64,000 nucleotides of DNA from Diphasiastrum complanatum (Eukaryota; Streptophyta; Lycopodiopsida; Lycopodiales; Lycopodiaceae), in NCBI GenBank assembly GCA_029204225.1, contig CM055100.1:31895645-31959644 (forward strand). The letters are read 5' to 3'. The translations under genes and the position numbers were made by a program. Below, piece by piece: positions 35,801 through 45,700 of the stretch (its first letter is position 1; every line of letters starts with the position of its first letter). The notes under the pieces were generated by a model. It did not search any database. It had not been told where the DNA came from and saw only the letters and a program-made list of their open reading frames with translations.

Positions 35801-36310
35801 AAGCCTGAGAAGATCCGTAGCTGCATGAAATTCGGTTTGTCTAGAGCTTGTGCGGGCGTTGAAATCACCTGCTAGTAAAATGGAACCCTGCTGAGAAAAG
35901 ATAGCAATATCATCTGAGAGAGCCTGAAAAGGGTCCCCGCCAAACTCAGCAAACACTGAGGTCTGTGGAGCAAAATAGCATACAGCTATATAGATGTCCT
36001 GAGGTAATCCCAATAGTGAGCCAATAATGTGTAACCAAATATAGCGAGCGTATGGATCTTGTTTAACCATCTGAACTGTGGTGTCTCTGTATAAACAAGC
36101 TACTCCTCCAGATCCTCGACAAGTTTTTCCCCTAACAAATGGACGAAAAGCAGAATGCCAAGAGTACTCCTGTATATTTGGAAGAGGATGATATAAGGAC
36201 TCATGAGTTTCAGCCAACAACAAAATGTCGCATTTTCTAATAAAATCAGCAAAGTCTCCGGCTGATGACGAAGATAAAAAACCATTACAATTCCAGAAGC
36301 CAAGTCTCAA
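32807..36310 (-). CDS. LINE ORF2: AP endonuclease and reverse transcriptase
   Basis: 1,167 residues without a stop. Endonuclease (about 1-225): LRLGFWNCNGF, LLLAETHE, LLAGDFNAR and ISDHSLLHIS supply the Asn, Glu, Asp and His of the APE-type active site. RT (about 470-760): FRKAFDSVPRHLL, GVKQGCPLSPTLFALYIDDL and catalytic LLYADDVVLLS. The C terminus has CCHC motif CQLCSLQEVEDEFHFIFRC. All catalytic residues are present. The first codon of the conserved region is UUG, there is no AUG before about residue 79, and the frame is continuous with ORF1 through a single UAG. It should nick target DNA and prime reverse transcription. Confidence 0.9.
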   Translation of the reverse strand: MRLGFWNCNGFLSSSSAGDFADFIRKCDILLLAETHESLYHPLPNIQEYSWHSAFRPFVRGKTCRGSGGVACLYRDTTVQMVKQDPYARYIWLHIIGSLLGLPQDIYIAVCYFAPQTSVFAEFGGDPFQALSDDIAIFSQQGSILLAGDFNARTSSRQTEFHAATDLLRLYPLDMGLDRVSQDADTPATSFGEQLITLAETHALAILNGLTQWPSSSAYTCYPHGGGHSVVDYFIGSPALISHISDFSITPPTISDHSLLHISLGHITSSLQISCSLPTHKRIPFTQSGFTNYTTILSQLLANFPFMAPIDQQATFLSTSLLAAASSSFPTKTTSSHRSVHNRWYDAECRSLHNHVTYARSHSPATLKQCQKEYHRTTRTKKIKYLQSLCQKMINSLDSPSSSFFWKHFTRHSSTLAPIAIESWIEYATELYTTDSPPTSLSPRPDHCSLFTPDMVENAIKHAKLNKATDYDSLSIDFLKPVAHLISPYIAHVFNTAVTSGFPTAWCTNILHPILKAGDPMNVGNYRTIMIGHTLAKIYGSILQTVTGSFAETEGLHAMGQAGFRPGYSTSDQIFILRCIIEEARHRKQRIYCCFVDFRKAFDSVPRHLLFQRLSSLGFSEDTIAAIITLYERVLARFRDGSGWSSQIHSTIGVKQGCPLSPTLFALYIDDLERIIREEGGEGCPLADIIIPILLYADDVVLLSSSAAGLQSHLSALHHFCQRWGLTVNLKKTKIMVFNTNRQHMRDVIFYYDGLPIEIVTSYTYLGVLFSGPLLTFRPAATARLRKGHTALVHMERFCSTYYVQDPATRCLLFSATVSPVVLYSAETWCPDLSRDTWRDLTRIQILMLSRIIRAKPSVPHDIILAEFASPPLVVGAMFQIITFLHRVSDLDTSRYIVAALTSSCTIADQGAKHSWYRSVSALLQTWGLSALDLPNGTHAYIRQQIYRSYIRTIWSHPDPDRVKLHYYGTHLLQLDVSGLPILPVYLTQTLSFGLRYRIGQLRVSSHQLAIETGRYTDTPRLQRICQLCSLQEVEDEFHFIFRCPVYYEIRGRYHCLYRDIPLTLSSFLEYPDARCVGLLLREMYILRASLLPTLSDMDSSQAHITQFFQKRDRVDISVADFDVPVRRSKTQRVSARSSATRSSYASHQPTSRPTTTITHYFRLARS

Positions 36311-36358
36311 ATTGGTAGGGGATCTCGGGTAGCTTCTATATCCGGGGGCCCCTAGTTC

Positions 36359-37267
36359 CTATTGTGGAAGGTCGAAAAATCTCGGTTTCCCGTCAATAAA
36401 AACAACCCTTTGCCCTTTCTCTTTCGCTTCAAGGATAATCTTTTTTCTTGCCAACCATTGAGTATTTGTTAAGTCATCATCCATATAAATGAAAGTACCT
36501 TTAAGCTTTGCCCTAAGCCGAAGGGCAGCATTGCGTTGTGAAAGCGAGCGGAACTTGATAAACAAAACATTGTCATCAAATTTACTGCGCCAAGCAGTAT
36601 CAAAACCGTCAGCCACATGAGATAACTTGGAAATGAGCAAATCCGTAGCTTCTTCTAACGGTTTTCCACCATTGGCAATGCCTCTTACTCTAATGTTAAA
36701 GGCTTTTTTGGCCCTTCTGGCTTGTTCACCCAAAACTGTCTCCAAATCGTTTTCCTTCGGAAAAGATGAAATCTGAGAGTGATTACCTTGCTTAAGGATC
36801 GATGTCGTTTCTTCAACCTGTTTTGCGAGTGATGAGAGTTTGCTGCCCATATCATCCGGTTTGAAGAGTGCTGCCCACGTTTTCGTCTCCTCGACTTGTT
36901 TCTCCAAGCTATTGATCTTGTTGGAAGTCTCCTCCAAGGCACTTTTTTCTGCAATTCGTTGCTTAAGATATATATTTTCTTGCTCAAGCTGCTCCACACG
37001 TTCCGTGACACCAAAAAGATCCTTAGCTAACTTGCTATTTTCAGCTTCAAAGAGGTGTAGTTGTTTCTTAAGTCCAAGAATTTCTTGCCGGATAAAACTA
37101 AGATCATAAGCAAAAAGACTTTCGGTAGGTTTGGAAGGAGTGTAGTCAATGGCAGCCATGTTGATAGTTTCTGTCACCGAAGACGGCTCCTCCATCACTA
37201 CCGGTGATGGGGGGGTGTCCAACAGGGAGGGGGGTGTAAGAACACCCTCCTTTTTCTTAGGTGCCAT
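36359..37267 (-). CDS. LINE ORF1: coiled-coil RNA-binding protein
   Basis: 302 residues from ATG at 37,267 (MAPKKKEGVLTPP). Residues about 55-165 are heptad-rich (LGLKKQLHLFEAENSKLAKD and EQLEQENIYLKQRIAEK), predicting a coiled coil for trimerisation. The C-terminal part (about 190-300) has a fold-like pattern of L1 ORF1 proteins: FNIRVRGIANGG, then DNVLFIKFRSLSQRNAALRL. No zinc knuckle. It ends with UAG at 36,361-36,359, and the same frame continues 16 codons further into ORF2. Confidence 0.82.
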   Translation of the reverse strand: MAPKKKEGVLTPPSLLDTPPSPVVMEEPSSVTETINMAAIDYTPSKPTESLFAYDLSFIRQEILGLKKQLHLFEAENSKLAKDLFGVTERVEQLEQENIYLKQRIAEKSALEETSNKINSLEKQVEETKTWAALFKPDDMGSKLSSLAKQVEETTSILKQGNHSQISSFPKENDLETVLGEQARRAKKAFNIRVRGIANGGKPLEEATDLLISKLSHVADGFDTAWRSKFDDNVLFIKFRSLSQRNAALRLRAKLKGTFIYMDDDLTNTQWLARKKIILEAKEKGQRVVFIDGKPRFFDLPQ

Positions 37268-37416
37268 AGGAGGCGGTAAGCAGATGGAGGACCAGCGCAG
37301 GGCAGCGTAGGGCAGGTGCGAAGGTCAGCACTGCAGCGCCAGCAGGGCGGACAGCAGCGCCAGCAGGGCGGGTGGGCGCGCAAGAGAGAGAGAGGGCAGC
37401 AGCGCTAGCAGGGCGG

Positions 37417-37514
37417 GCAGCGCACCAGCAGGGCGGGCAGCGCACCAGCAGGGCGGGCAGCGCACCAGCAGGCGGGCAGCGCACCAGCAAGCGGGCAGCG
37501 CACCAGCAGAGCGG
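37417..37514. repeat. 19-20 bp tandem repeats in the LINE 5' leader
   Basis: Five head-to-tail copies of GCAGCGCACCAGCAGGGCGG (19-20 bp), preceded by related GCCAGCAGGGCGG words back to 37,330. In sense orientation these precede ORF1 and may act as promoter monomers, as known for the 5' ends of some L1 families. Open frames through this array are only repeat translations. Confidence 0.85.
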
Positions 37515-37515
37515 C

Positions 37516-37557
37516 ATTGAATTGTTGGAGATTTGTTGGAGTAAAACAATTTGCCAT
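37516..37557 (-). pseudogene. Old copia element: gag start
   Basis: ATG at 37,557 begins MANCFTPTNLQQFN, a start typical of a plant copia gag. It is cut by the LINE and would continue at about 32,445. Confidence 0.45.
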
Positions 37558-37559
37558 GG

Positions 37560-38427
37560 TTTCATTGTCAAGAGGGTTTATGGTAGTGGATTGTGCAATG
37601 TGTTTTATGTTTTGAAATGTGTGCAACGTGCATTTGATGATATGATCATTGGTTGTGCATTGAATCTTGAATCTTCATCATTGATGGTCATTCAACATGG
37701 ATAGTTTGATTGTAATTTGTGAGATGATAGATCATAAGTTTTAGTCTTGACTCTTGACAATGGACATTGTGAGAGGGGTGACATAATGGTTAGACTCAAC
37801 AACTAGTTAGAAGTTAGAAATTAGGCCCATTTCACACTACACTACCTGGCAAGTTCAAATTCAAAACGGAGCTCTCCCATTGGTCCAGGGAGAAAAAATG
37901 GGACTCCCCCCCTTTCACATTAACATGCACTTGCCACTATGTGTCAGATGACATGGCAGGGACCCACTGCCATGTAGGGGCAACTCAAACCTATGTTTTT
38001 GGCCAGGCAATGTCCCCTAGTATGTTGAGTTGCACCTGGCATGTTGGCTTGCATTTTGAGGTCTTCCCTACCCTTCACAGCCCATATTCCTTCAACCTTT
38101 TAATTGCAATTCAAAATACAAGACCTTAAATAAAATGGACCAATGATATGTCAAGATTCAATTGGGCCAATTAGATTGGGGCCCTTCATTTAACACTTAT
38201 CAACAAAATGTGAAAGGGGGGTGATCCATGCCTGGCAACGCATGTGCCAAGATTCAAAAAATGGGTGGCAAGTGAAAGGGCCAGGCAAAGGGACTTGCTC
38301 CTAATGTGAAACCTCCCTTAGCAGTTACTAGTTAGTGGCTACTATTTAGTTAATAGTTGGAACTTGGTGATTTAGGATTAGGGCTTTAAGCAATACGCAT
38401 AGATTCTAGAATTTTAGAAATTAGAAT

Positions 38428-38430
<3 letters not shown>
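37560..38430. other. No recognisable gene
   Basis: Non-coding, possibly the 5' leader and LTR of the old copia element (- strand), but no LTR copy matching 26,132-26,309 was seen. Confidence 0.4.

Positions 38431-38504
<74 letters not shown>
38431..38504. repeat. (TG)n(AG)n compound microsatellite
   Basis: About nine TG units followed directly by about 27 AG units. Confidence 0.95.
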
Positions 38505-38507
<3 letters not shown>

Positions 38508-38637
38508 ATGTAGCAATGTTCAAATAATTAGTTTGAATCGGCCGATTTGATGGCTAGGTTCAAATCATTCGAACCGGTTTTAGGGTTTTTTGATTTTTAT
38601 TGAAATTTAATTCTTTCTGAGGCATTTTGAGAAGATT

Positions 38638-38677
38638 TGACCATTAGTGATCGTTTTGAGAAGATCACTAATGGTCA
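38638..38677. repeat. Perfect 15-bp hairpin
   Basis: Arms TGACCATTAGTGATC (38,638-38,652) and its exact complement (38,663-38,677) around a 10-base loop. It lies in AT-rich sequence just upstream of the hAT copy 3 remnant. Confidence 0.85.
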
Positions 38678-38929
38678 GACTTGTCACGATGTTGGTTGCA
38701 ACTTTCGCATTTCATTTTTTGAAATTTGATAATTGATTTTTGTCATCTTACACTTACGTTTTCAATGTTCAAACTTCAGACTCTAGAGAAATTAAAATGA
38801 CTTGTCACTTGAAAAATGTGCTTTTTAAATCAGAAACTAGTCACTATAGTTCAGTGGGTCACCAAGCACCTAAATTGAAAATTTGAATTGTTTCTTTAGC
38901 AGACCGAGATGTAGTGACACATCAAGAGG

Positions 38930-40480
38930 CTATCACGTCACGTGCCCCGGTTGCCTATCGCTCACCCCTCTCTTCTCGTGGAGAGGACAGAGCTTAAGAT
39001 GAAACAAGGCCTAGTAGTCGACCTGACTCGCCTTTTGGTATTGGATCCTCGACACCACCTCCAGCCACTATGCCATACCATCCAGTGCCACCCTCGAGAG
39101 GGAGAGGTAAACGGGGCCGCACTACATAGCTGGGGAGTAGGGACTACTATGTGTCTAGCTTTGCTCCCAGAGCCATGGCGGAAGCAGAGATTGTAGTTCA
39201 ACAGCTGTTTTACACTTGCGATCTTCCATTTGATCTAGCTAGGACCCCGACATGGAGGAGGACTTGCATGGGGACAATGTTTTTGAGATCCATCGATACC
39301 GCAGTGACCGGCGATTACATGTCACACATAATTCGCACTGCCATTGAGGAGGTGGGCCCACAACACATTGTACATGTATAATGATTAATCAATCCATTTA
39401 ACATTATAATTTACAACTACTCACTGCTCAGAAGCTTTAGCAGCTAGTCTCTCCACTTACATCAGTCAACATTGAAGACTCAATGCACATTACACATGCC
39501 GCAAACCTAGATAGTAGATTAAGTTTCTTATGTTTCCAATTTGGAACTCCGAACTTCCAAGTTAAGATTCTGATGTGCACACTGCCTTGTGCTCACTACT
39601 TAATACTTATGGTGTCATCAATCATGTATGTAGTATGTGGTATGTAAATTTGAATGATCAATGACGAATCATGATTCACTTGAATTCCATGCACGTTACA
39701 TTGTATAGGTTGTCACGGACAATGCGGCGAATTGCGTTGTCATGGGTAGGCTCGTTAATGAGACCTACCCCCACATCTTTTGGACACCTTATGTTGCACA
39801 TTACCTGGACCTCTTGGTGAAGGATGTAGCCAAGATACAATGGATCAGGGAGGTGCTGGACATCTTCAGGGGACACTCCACCCTGGATGTCTTGAGACTT
39901 GCCCCCACCAAGTCTGTAACTCAATGTCCAGTAATTACTATTGTCACTTGTGAGCACTAAAAATTTGTGATAATTGATTCACTACATTTTGCAAATTGCC
40001 GCTTCAAACTTGCAAGTTGCCAATGCCATTGTAGTAATGCTTTGAAGTGTGAAGTTTTCTGAAACTTTGATGATCATCATTGTACTAATGCAAGCTCTGG
40101 AATGCAATGCATGTTTGCATATACGTTCCTAGTCTTGAGTCTTGGAACGACTGCTCAAAGTTCAAGCAAACTTGAGGCAGATGGTCGTTTCAAATGAGTG
40201 GATGCAGTGGGGGCCATCACAGTAGCCCAAGGGTAGGAGGTTCGAGCTGATCGTGCTCTCATCTTCATTTTGGGATGATGCACGATCCATTGTTGTGGAC
40301 TTGCAGCCTATCTACACTCTCCTGCACCTTATAGATCGAGGGGGTTGCACCTTGGGCCTCTTATATGAGTTCATGAACAGGTTGGGCGAGCAGCTGCGTC
40401 CTGATTCATACGAAGAAGAGGAATCGACTCTCCTTTGCAACTATGTTTCCTGTTTTGAAAACTGGCCACTTTCAAGTTAA
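38930..40480 (+). pseudogene. hAT-type transposase remnant, copy 3
   Basis: On the + strand: 39,175-39,290 (EIVVQQLFYTCDLPFDLART) corresponds to the AQFIFKAAIPF segment of copy 2; 39,295-39,380 has IIRTAIEEVGPQHIVHV; after about 330 bp the DUF659 block resumes at 39,708 with VVTDNAANCVVMGRL and IFWTPYVAHYLDLL. 40,253-40,478 (FWDDARSIVVDLQPIYTLL, LGLLYEF) is the following region. The block order matches copies 1 and 2, with gaps where introns or deletions would be. The IIRTAIEEVGP stretch is closest to copy 1 (IIRETIEEVGP). Confidence 0.72.
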
Positions 40481-40550
40481 GCTCCTCAATCAGAAATTTG
40501 AAACATGATCTAGAAGTTCCCAAACTTTCACAAATCACAAGCTAAACAAC

Positions 40551-40564
40551 GTGCTTTGATACCA
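40551..40564 (-). promoter_or_regulatory. Primer-binding site next to an isolated LTR
   Basis: In sense (- strand) TGGTATCAAAGCAC follows the LTR end directly, close to the initiator-Met type TGGTATCAGAGC. Confidence 0.6.
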
Positions 40565-40889
40565 TGATGAACATATAGGTCTATCTATGAAGAATCTTAA
40601 CCTCTATAACAAACACAACAGATGAAAGCTTAAAGGAAGCTAGCTATGGAAGCATCAACAGTACAAGGAAAAGCTTAAGCACCACGGGAAACCAAAGTTA
40701 GGAACTCCAAATGCTTGATTGATTGATTGTGGGCCTCCTTGAGGGTGAATCCTCTCTTACATAAATAGAAACTATTCAGGTGTCGTCACCAGCTTGAGAC
40801 TTATGCCACCTGGCATGCACACTTGGCCACTTGGACCCAACTTCCACACACTTGTTTTAACTTACAAAGAGGGGTAAAATGTATATACA
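40565..40889 (-). repeat. Isolated LTR with both PBS and PPT flanks
   Basis: 325 bp with TG...CA ends on both strands (TGTATATACA... to ...ATGTTCATCA in sense). A primer-binding site lies on the 3' side and a polypurine tract GGGGGGAAATTAAT (complement of 40,890-40,903) on the 5' side. A solo LTR would have neither, so this LTR once joined two internal regions. No gag or pol was seen on either side. Confidence 0.6.
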
Positions 40890-40944
40890 ATTAATTTCCC
40901 CCCATGACAAATGCATAACATAAAACCACGTAAGTGCCTAGAGC

Positions 40945-41235
40945 CACTAGGTGTAAAATAGGCATTCTATTTCAACGAGCTGGTCACACTCACTTTTTTG
41001 TGGGCGAGGAGCTCTAGGGGGTGGCGGAGGTGCATGTGGGGTGTCCTTTGCAGGAGCGGCGTCTATACCCTTTGTAGATTGATGCAAGTGCTCATCCGTA
41101 GGAGGTACAACAAACGTGCTGGGTGTGTGCTGGATGTGTTGGCACGGGACTATCAATGAGTGGCATGCAAGGAGGTGGATGATGTGTCGGACGTGGATGG
41201 TCAGATGAAGGCGGCATGAAGGGATAATGACCATT
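40945..41235 (-). pseudogene. Proline/histidine-rich hAT-linker-like fragment
   Basis: Frames on the - strand contain Pro/His/Thr-rich runs (APPPPPRAPRP and HPRPTHHPPP) similar in composition to the linker of hAT copy 1 at 6.4-6.9 kb. There is no domain to confirm it. Confidence 0.3.
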
Positions 41236-42796
41236 ACCTGTTATGTAAATATATCAAACAAGGCAGCGACGTGCTCTAGAGGTGTCATAGCAATTCGCCT
41301 CATCATCTAGGACCTAGGCCTCTAGCCAGAACATGTCCGCCCCCCTGGGTACGATGGCGAATGCAAAGGTGTACCCTAAACACAAAAAAACACTCTTTAA
41401 ATGCTAATCCCAAAAAAACTTTTCTCACAAACTTTGCCCAAAAAATGGAAAAGAACACATGAGAAGTCAATGCAATTAAAGCAGCCCCTATAGTATGACT
41501 GCGGACCATCATACAAGCCTACATTGCATCAAGAACGGACCTAATCTGATAATGGAGCCTAAGATTTCTAACACACAAAATTTGGCATAAAGAAGTCAAG
41601 AAAATCGAAGTTGGACACTAGATGATGCATACACATGCATGGAGCCAAAAAATCTTACCATTCTCACCCAAGCAGCCTGGCAAACAATCTTGCAAATTGT
41701 TTTGGCAAGAAATAGATCACTGTACCTTGATTTGGAGAAGCCTATCTAAGTTACTAGTAGGTACATAAAAATTGTCCACTGCCTTTGACGTTTGTTTGAA
41801 GATACATGACCAATGAATTTTCATTTTGGAAGGTGGAGAGTCCAGTTTTTTACAATTGCCCATATTTCATTTGACTCATGCAACTATTTAGTGCAATTTC
41901 ATAAGTTTTGTCGTTTTTATGTTCCCTAATAATTCTTGCTTCCAATCATGAAATATTATGACCTTTTCAGCCTGTTTATATGAATGTAATATTTATTGTA
42001 TGTATTTGAGGCTCATGCACTCCTTATCTCTTTGTAAACCGAGAAAAAAAGATAACCTTAAAAGCTCACATCTTTGAGGTGGTAGTCCTAAGTTTGTACT
42101 CTTGGTCTCCTCTCAATCATAACATAATTATATCATTTATAAGTTTAAGGTCAATAAATGTTCTTTTAAAATCCGGATATTGTAGTTTGTCTAGCCATTA
42201 CGATTAAGAGCGTGTCCAGACCATAGATACGTATTCCGTATGTACAGAACATAAATATCTGAATTTGTTGCGACTTCTTTTGGGGTCTTGGGCCCCCAAA
42301 ATCTTATGTTCAAAATTTGGACGATTTACGAATATTGAATCTCAAGTAAATGAGTCTTCAAAAGTGGGCTCCAAAAAAATAGAAAGGATCCTGAAAATAT
42401 CTTGTTTTGAGCTTGAATTTACTTAATACAAATAATTTCTGCTGTACGTAAATACACAATGTTAAGAAGACATCATGCATACCTAATTTAGCACAGCATC
42501 TGACCTTATGTAAGCATACTTCAACTCCCAAGGATGTGTAAGTCACCATGCAGCATAGTTTCAAATGAAAAGGGGACTGAGCCCCCACTTGAATGGACTC
42601 TAGTTCTAATGCTTCAAGTTGATCAAAAGTACAGCCTTTTCATATTCTAATTTGGAAAGTGTGGGCTTAGTATTCTAGCATTGTAAGCCCCTCTAATCTC
42701 CTAACCTGCTGTTTTTGTCTTCTTTTCTTGGAAGTCTAGTGACATGCTTTCATTTTTGCTCAATGCTTGAGAACTAAGGGAGTTGTTTGATAGCAG
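41236..42796. other. End of the 24-kb intron, nothing recognised
   Basis: AT-rich sequence without recognisable coding potential on either strand, leading to the last exon of the DEP/DUF547 gene. Confidence 0.5.
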
Positions 42797-42953
42797 GTAT
42801 AGTGTAGATTTTGGAAAAAGTGAAGAGGAAGTGTTGCTTTGGGTTACGCATCACTTGGACCCCAAAAACGCAGAGGAACTACTGAATCTGCTAAGTAGCA
42901 TGGACGTACTGAATATTACCTACCAACCATATGACTGGGCTATAAACATCTAG
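42797..42953 (+). CDS. DEP/DUF547 gene, last exon
   Basis: Acceptor GATAGCAG at 42,789-42,796. The first G completes the Trp codon of exon d, giving WYSVDFGKSEEEVLLWV, then HLDPKNAEELLNLL and NITYQPYDWAINI followed by TAG. This is the expected last stretch of plant DEP/DUF547 proteins, where YQPYDW is nearly invariant. The match in content, phase and strand to exon d is the evidence for a 24.1-kb intron between them. Confidence 0.85.
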
Positions 42954-44397
42954 ACTATCACCTTGAAATTTGTGAAACAAAATGTGGTGGTCTACTTCTG
43001 TAGCGCTTATGAAAAGTGAGCAGATTGGCAAGAGACATTCTCGATGTCATGTCAGACATTACAATTATTGAAGTCAAAATAGGTGATGCCCTTGTATATG
43101 CAAATCAGGGCTTCTATGTTAAAGAGTCATATTTTATAGCATAGCATCTGCAATTCTACTGCCATTTGTTACTTCTCTAGCTTGATACTTAAATCTTGTG
43201 CTTAGGAATGGCTAATTTTTTGCAAGAAACTTCTGAATATAGTAGAAGTCACCATTTGAAAAGGGTCCAAACACTGATTCTGCACAAATGTAGATTTTAT
43301 TCTAAGTTAAAGAGCTAGGTCATACTTTTACTTGAGAGAGCATTGAGAGGTATGCTGTCTTCTATGTCGAAAAATTTGAGTCAGAAATAAGATCCACAAA
43401 GGTGGATGCCAGTTGAAGGGCCTTCTGGACCCTAGTATATGCTTACAGCATGTGGACAATTGAATGTCTACACTAAGAGGCTGTGTAGCTGGACTGACGT
43501 TGGGTTTTCAAAATCTCTGTTACCTATGTTGGGCAATTGCACTTAGCTGTACAAGGACAATTGAGTTTTTAATTCTATAAAGATAGGGAACTGATTGAAT
43601 GTCCTTTATAAAGATACTGGTTGTGAGATGATTTGGAGTTGCAAATCCATCTATCATCTATATTTGCAATAGAAATGCTTGATAGTTTGAATTAGCTGCA
43701 TTCCAAATATAGCTAATTGAATGTGATATTGGTAAATTTGTAGCTCGTACCATAATTGGAATGCTAGTTAAGTTAATATTAAAGTCGTAGCAAAGATTCA
43801 GTTGAGACTCCCTTTAGCTATACGTCTTGAAAGCCAATAGAACTAATTTAAATAATTTGGATAAGACATGAGAGGAGGGGTTTCTTTATAAGAAATGCCA
43901 ATAGAGAAGCACCTTATAGCCTTAAGCTATATTGTTTGTGCACACGTCATTGGGTTGAGAAATTTTTTGCAAAATCAAACAAGTCTAAAATACAACGATA
44001 AGCTTTGCCGTGTGAGCAGCCTAAAAAGAAAAATAGCAACTCATTTTAGTGCTCACAATCACCTAAAGTGACATTTAGTAAATTGTCACGATGGCTTATT
44101 GCTAGTGCAGCAAAGCCAAAAATCAATAATAGCTATTCAAATTGGACTTTGTTTGGACTAAAATATCAAGTCGCCTATTCCATTTAAGATAGGAATCACA
44201 ACGATGGAAATATTTTTAAAAAAGCAAGTGTTTTTTATTTCATTTTTAAAAGCCAAATGAAAAATGGCCCTCATGGTAGTGTGAAAATAGTTGGGGTATA
44301 TAAAACTCACTTGTTTTTCAATACATAGAAGTTCAATTATGCTCACAAAATGACAATAAATATAAGTAGCATAGAACCAAAATTGCAAATGACAAAT
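42954..44397. other. 3' UTR and downstream flank of the DEP/DUF547 gene
   Basis: No coding region recognised. The 3' UTR should begin at 42,954; I could not choose a polyadenylation site with confidence. Confidence 0.45.
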
Positions 44398-45435
44398 TCT
44401 AGATAAAAGATTACGCATAATCAATTAGGGGGAATATTCATTTCATTTCAATGAAGATAAGATACTAGTATTGTTGTCATCGAAATTAATTGCAAAAGAA
44501 TGTCAAATGGATGATCAAGCTTGTGAAAAGAGTGTGTTAAACAAAGAGGCTAAATTACATCAAAATATGCGAAGCTACATCAATGAGATGTAGTCTTGCA
44601 TCTACTTCACAATTTTGGAAGACAAAAAATAGTAAGGCTTAGTGACTTTGTTTTTGTACAAACTTTGTAAATAAAATAAATAGTTTGTCATCGATAGAAT
44701 GGTCATTTGTTGACACTTCATAGTCTAAATATTATAACGACAAACATTTCACTTTTGGTTGAAGGAAAGTTTGATGTCCTCATTTCCAATTTGTCTTGTA
44801 AAACAATATGTAGACTTTGATGCGCTTTCCCTTGAGAAATACACTTGGCATCACATGTGTAGCAAGGTTTTTATATGATTGTATGTATTTGTTCTTAGAC
44901 TTGACTAGATCTTCTCTTTATAGAAATCCTAATTTAAACTATGCAAGGCACACGACATGCTGTTATGGACATTCATACCAATTGCACTTGTATTTACATG
45001 CTTACAAGTATATCAAGGTCATATACAATTGAATGCATTTAGTTTTAAAAACTCTAAGCTATATATTATGCCTTATATGAGATGCTAATCATATGGCCTT
45101 AAAACACTCTTGCTTGTTTTTGTGATACCTACTTACAATAGGCCTTTGGCATGTTGCGAGGAATTTTTTTGTGAGTTTAACGAGTTTACCATTTAAGGAG
45201 AGGGCATTTGTGACCATAAATGGATATTTGAGAGTCGCTAGCACATGGTGTGCTTTGCTTTTTTGCTTTTCTTTTATAACCTCATCTTCTAGTAAGAGGT
45301 AAATATTTTAACACAAATTATCGTCTGCATTGTTATAGATTTGCACATACCCTTATATACACAATAGCCTTTGTTCTACGTATGAGATAAGGCTAATATT
45401 TCCCCTAATCGATTATGCGTAATCTTTTATCTAGA
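44398..45435. repeat. 41-bp inverted repeats 1 kb apart
   Basis: 44,398-44,438 and 45,395-45,435 are reverse complements with only two mismatches in 41 bp, separated by 956 bp without recognisable coding. The right arm touches the beginning of copia RT sequence at about 45,436. The pair could be terminal inverted repeats of a DNA element or an inverted piece of the adjacent copia element. Confidence 0.8.
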
Positions 45436-45700
45436 GAGTATGATTATTCACTTTATTATAGATTTGTTGGAAATCATGTCACTATTTTTTGAAACTATGT
45501 GGATGATGTTATATTGAGTGGAGGCAACAATCAAGATATTGATGATATCAAGATTGCACTCAAAAAGGAGTTTGAGGTGCATGATCTTGGACATTTACAT
45601 TATATCTTGGGAATAGAAGTGTTTAGATCTTCTCAATTTATTTTCATTTGTCAAGAGAAGTATGCTAACTCTATTATAAAAAGATTGGCTGGTGGCTAAA
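45436..45700 (+). pseudogene. Ty1/copia RT fragment
   Basis: Reads YDYSLYYRFVGNHVTIF, a stop, then NYVDDVILSGGNNQDIDDI with intact YVDD, and FEVHDLGHLHYILGIEV. It ends at about 45,695, where a different part of copia RT begins again in the wrong order, so it belongs to a separate copy. Confidence 0.8.

Noticed and set aside
37198-37704. Ala/Cys/Pro-rich open frames on both strands
   Set aside because: They come from the 19-20 bp GC-rich tandem repeats in the LINE leader.
40551-40889. Ordinary solo LTR
   Set aside because: The adjacent PBS and PPT are not expected for a solo LTR, so it is reported as an unusual LTR instead.
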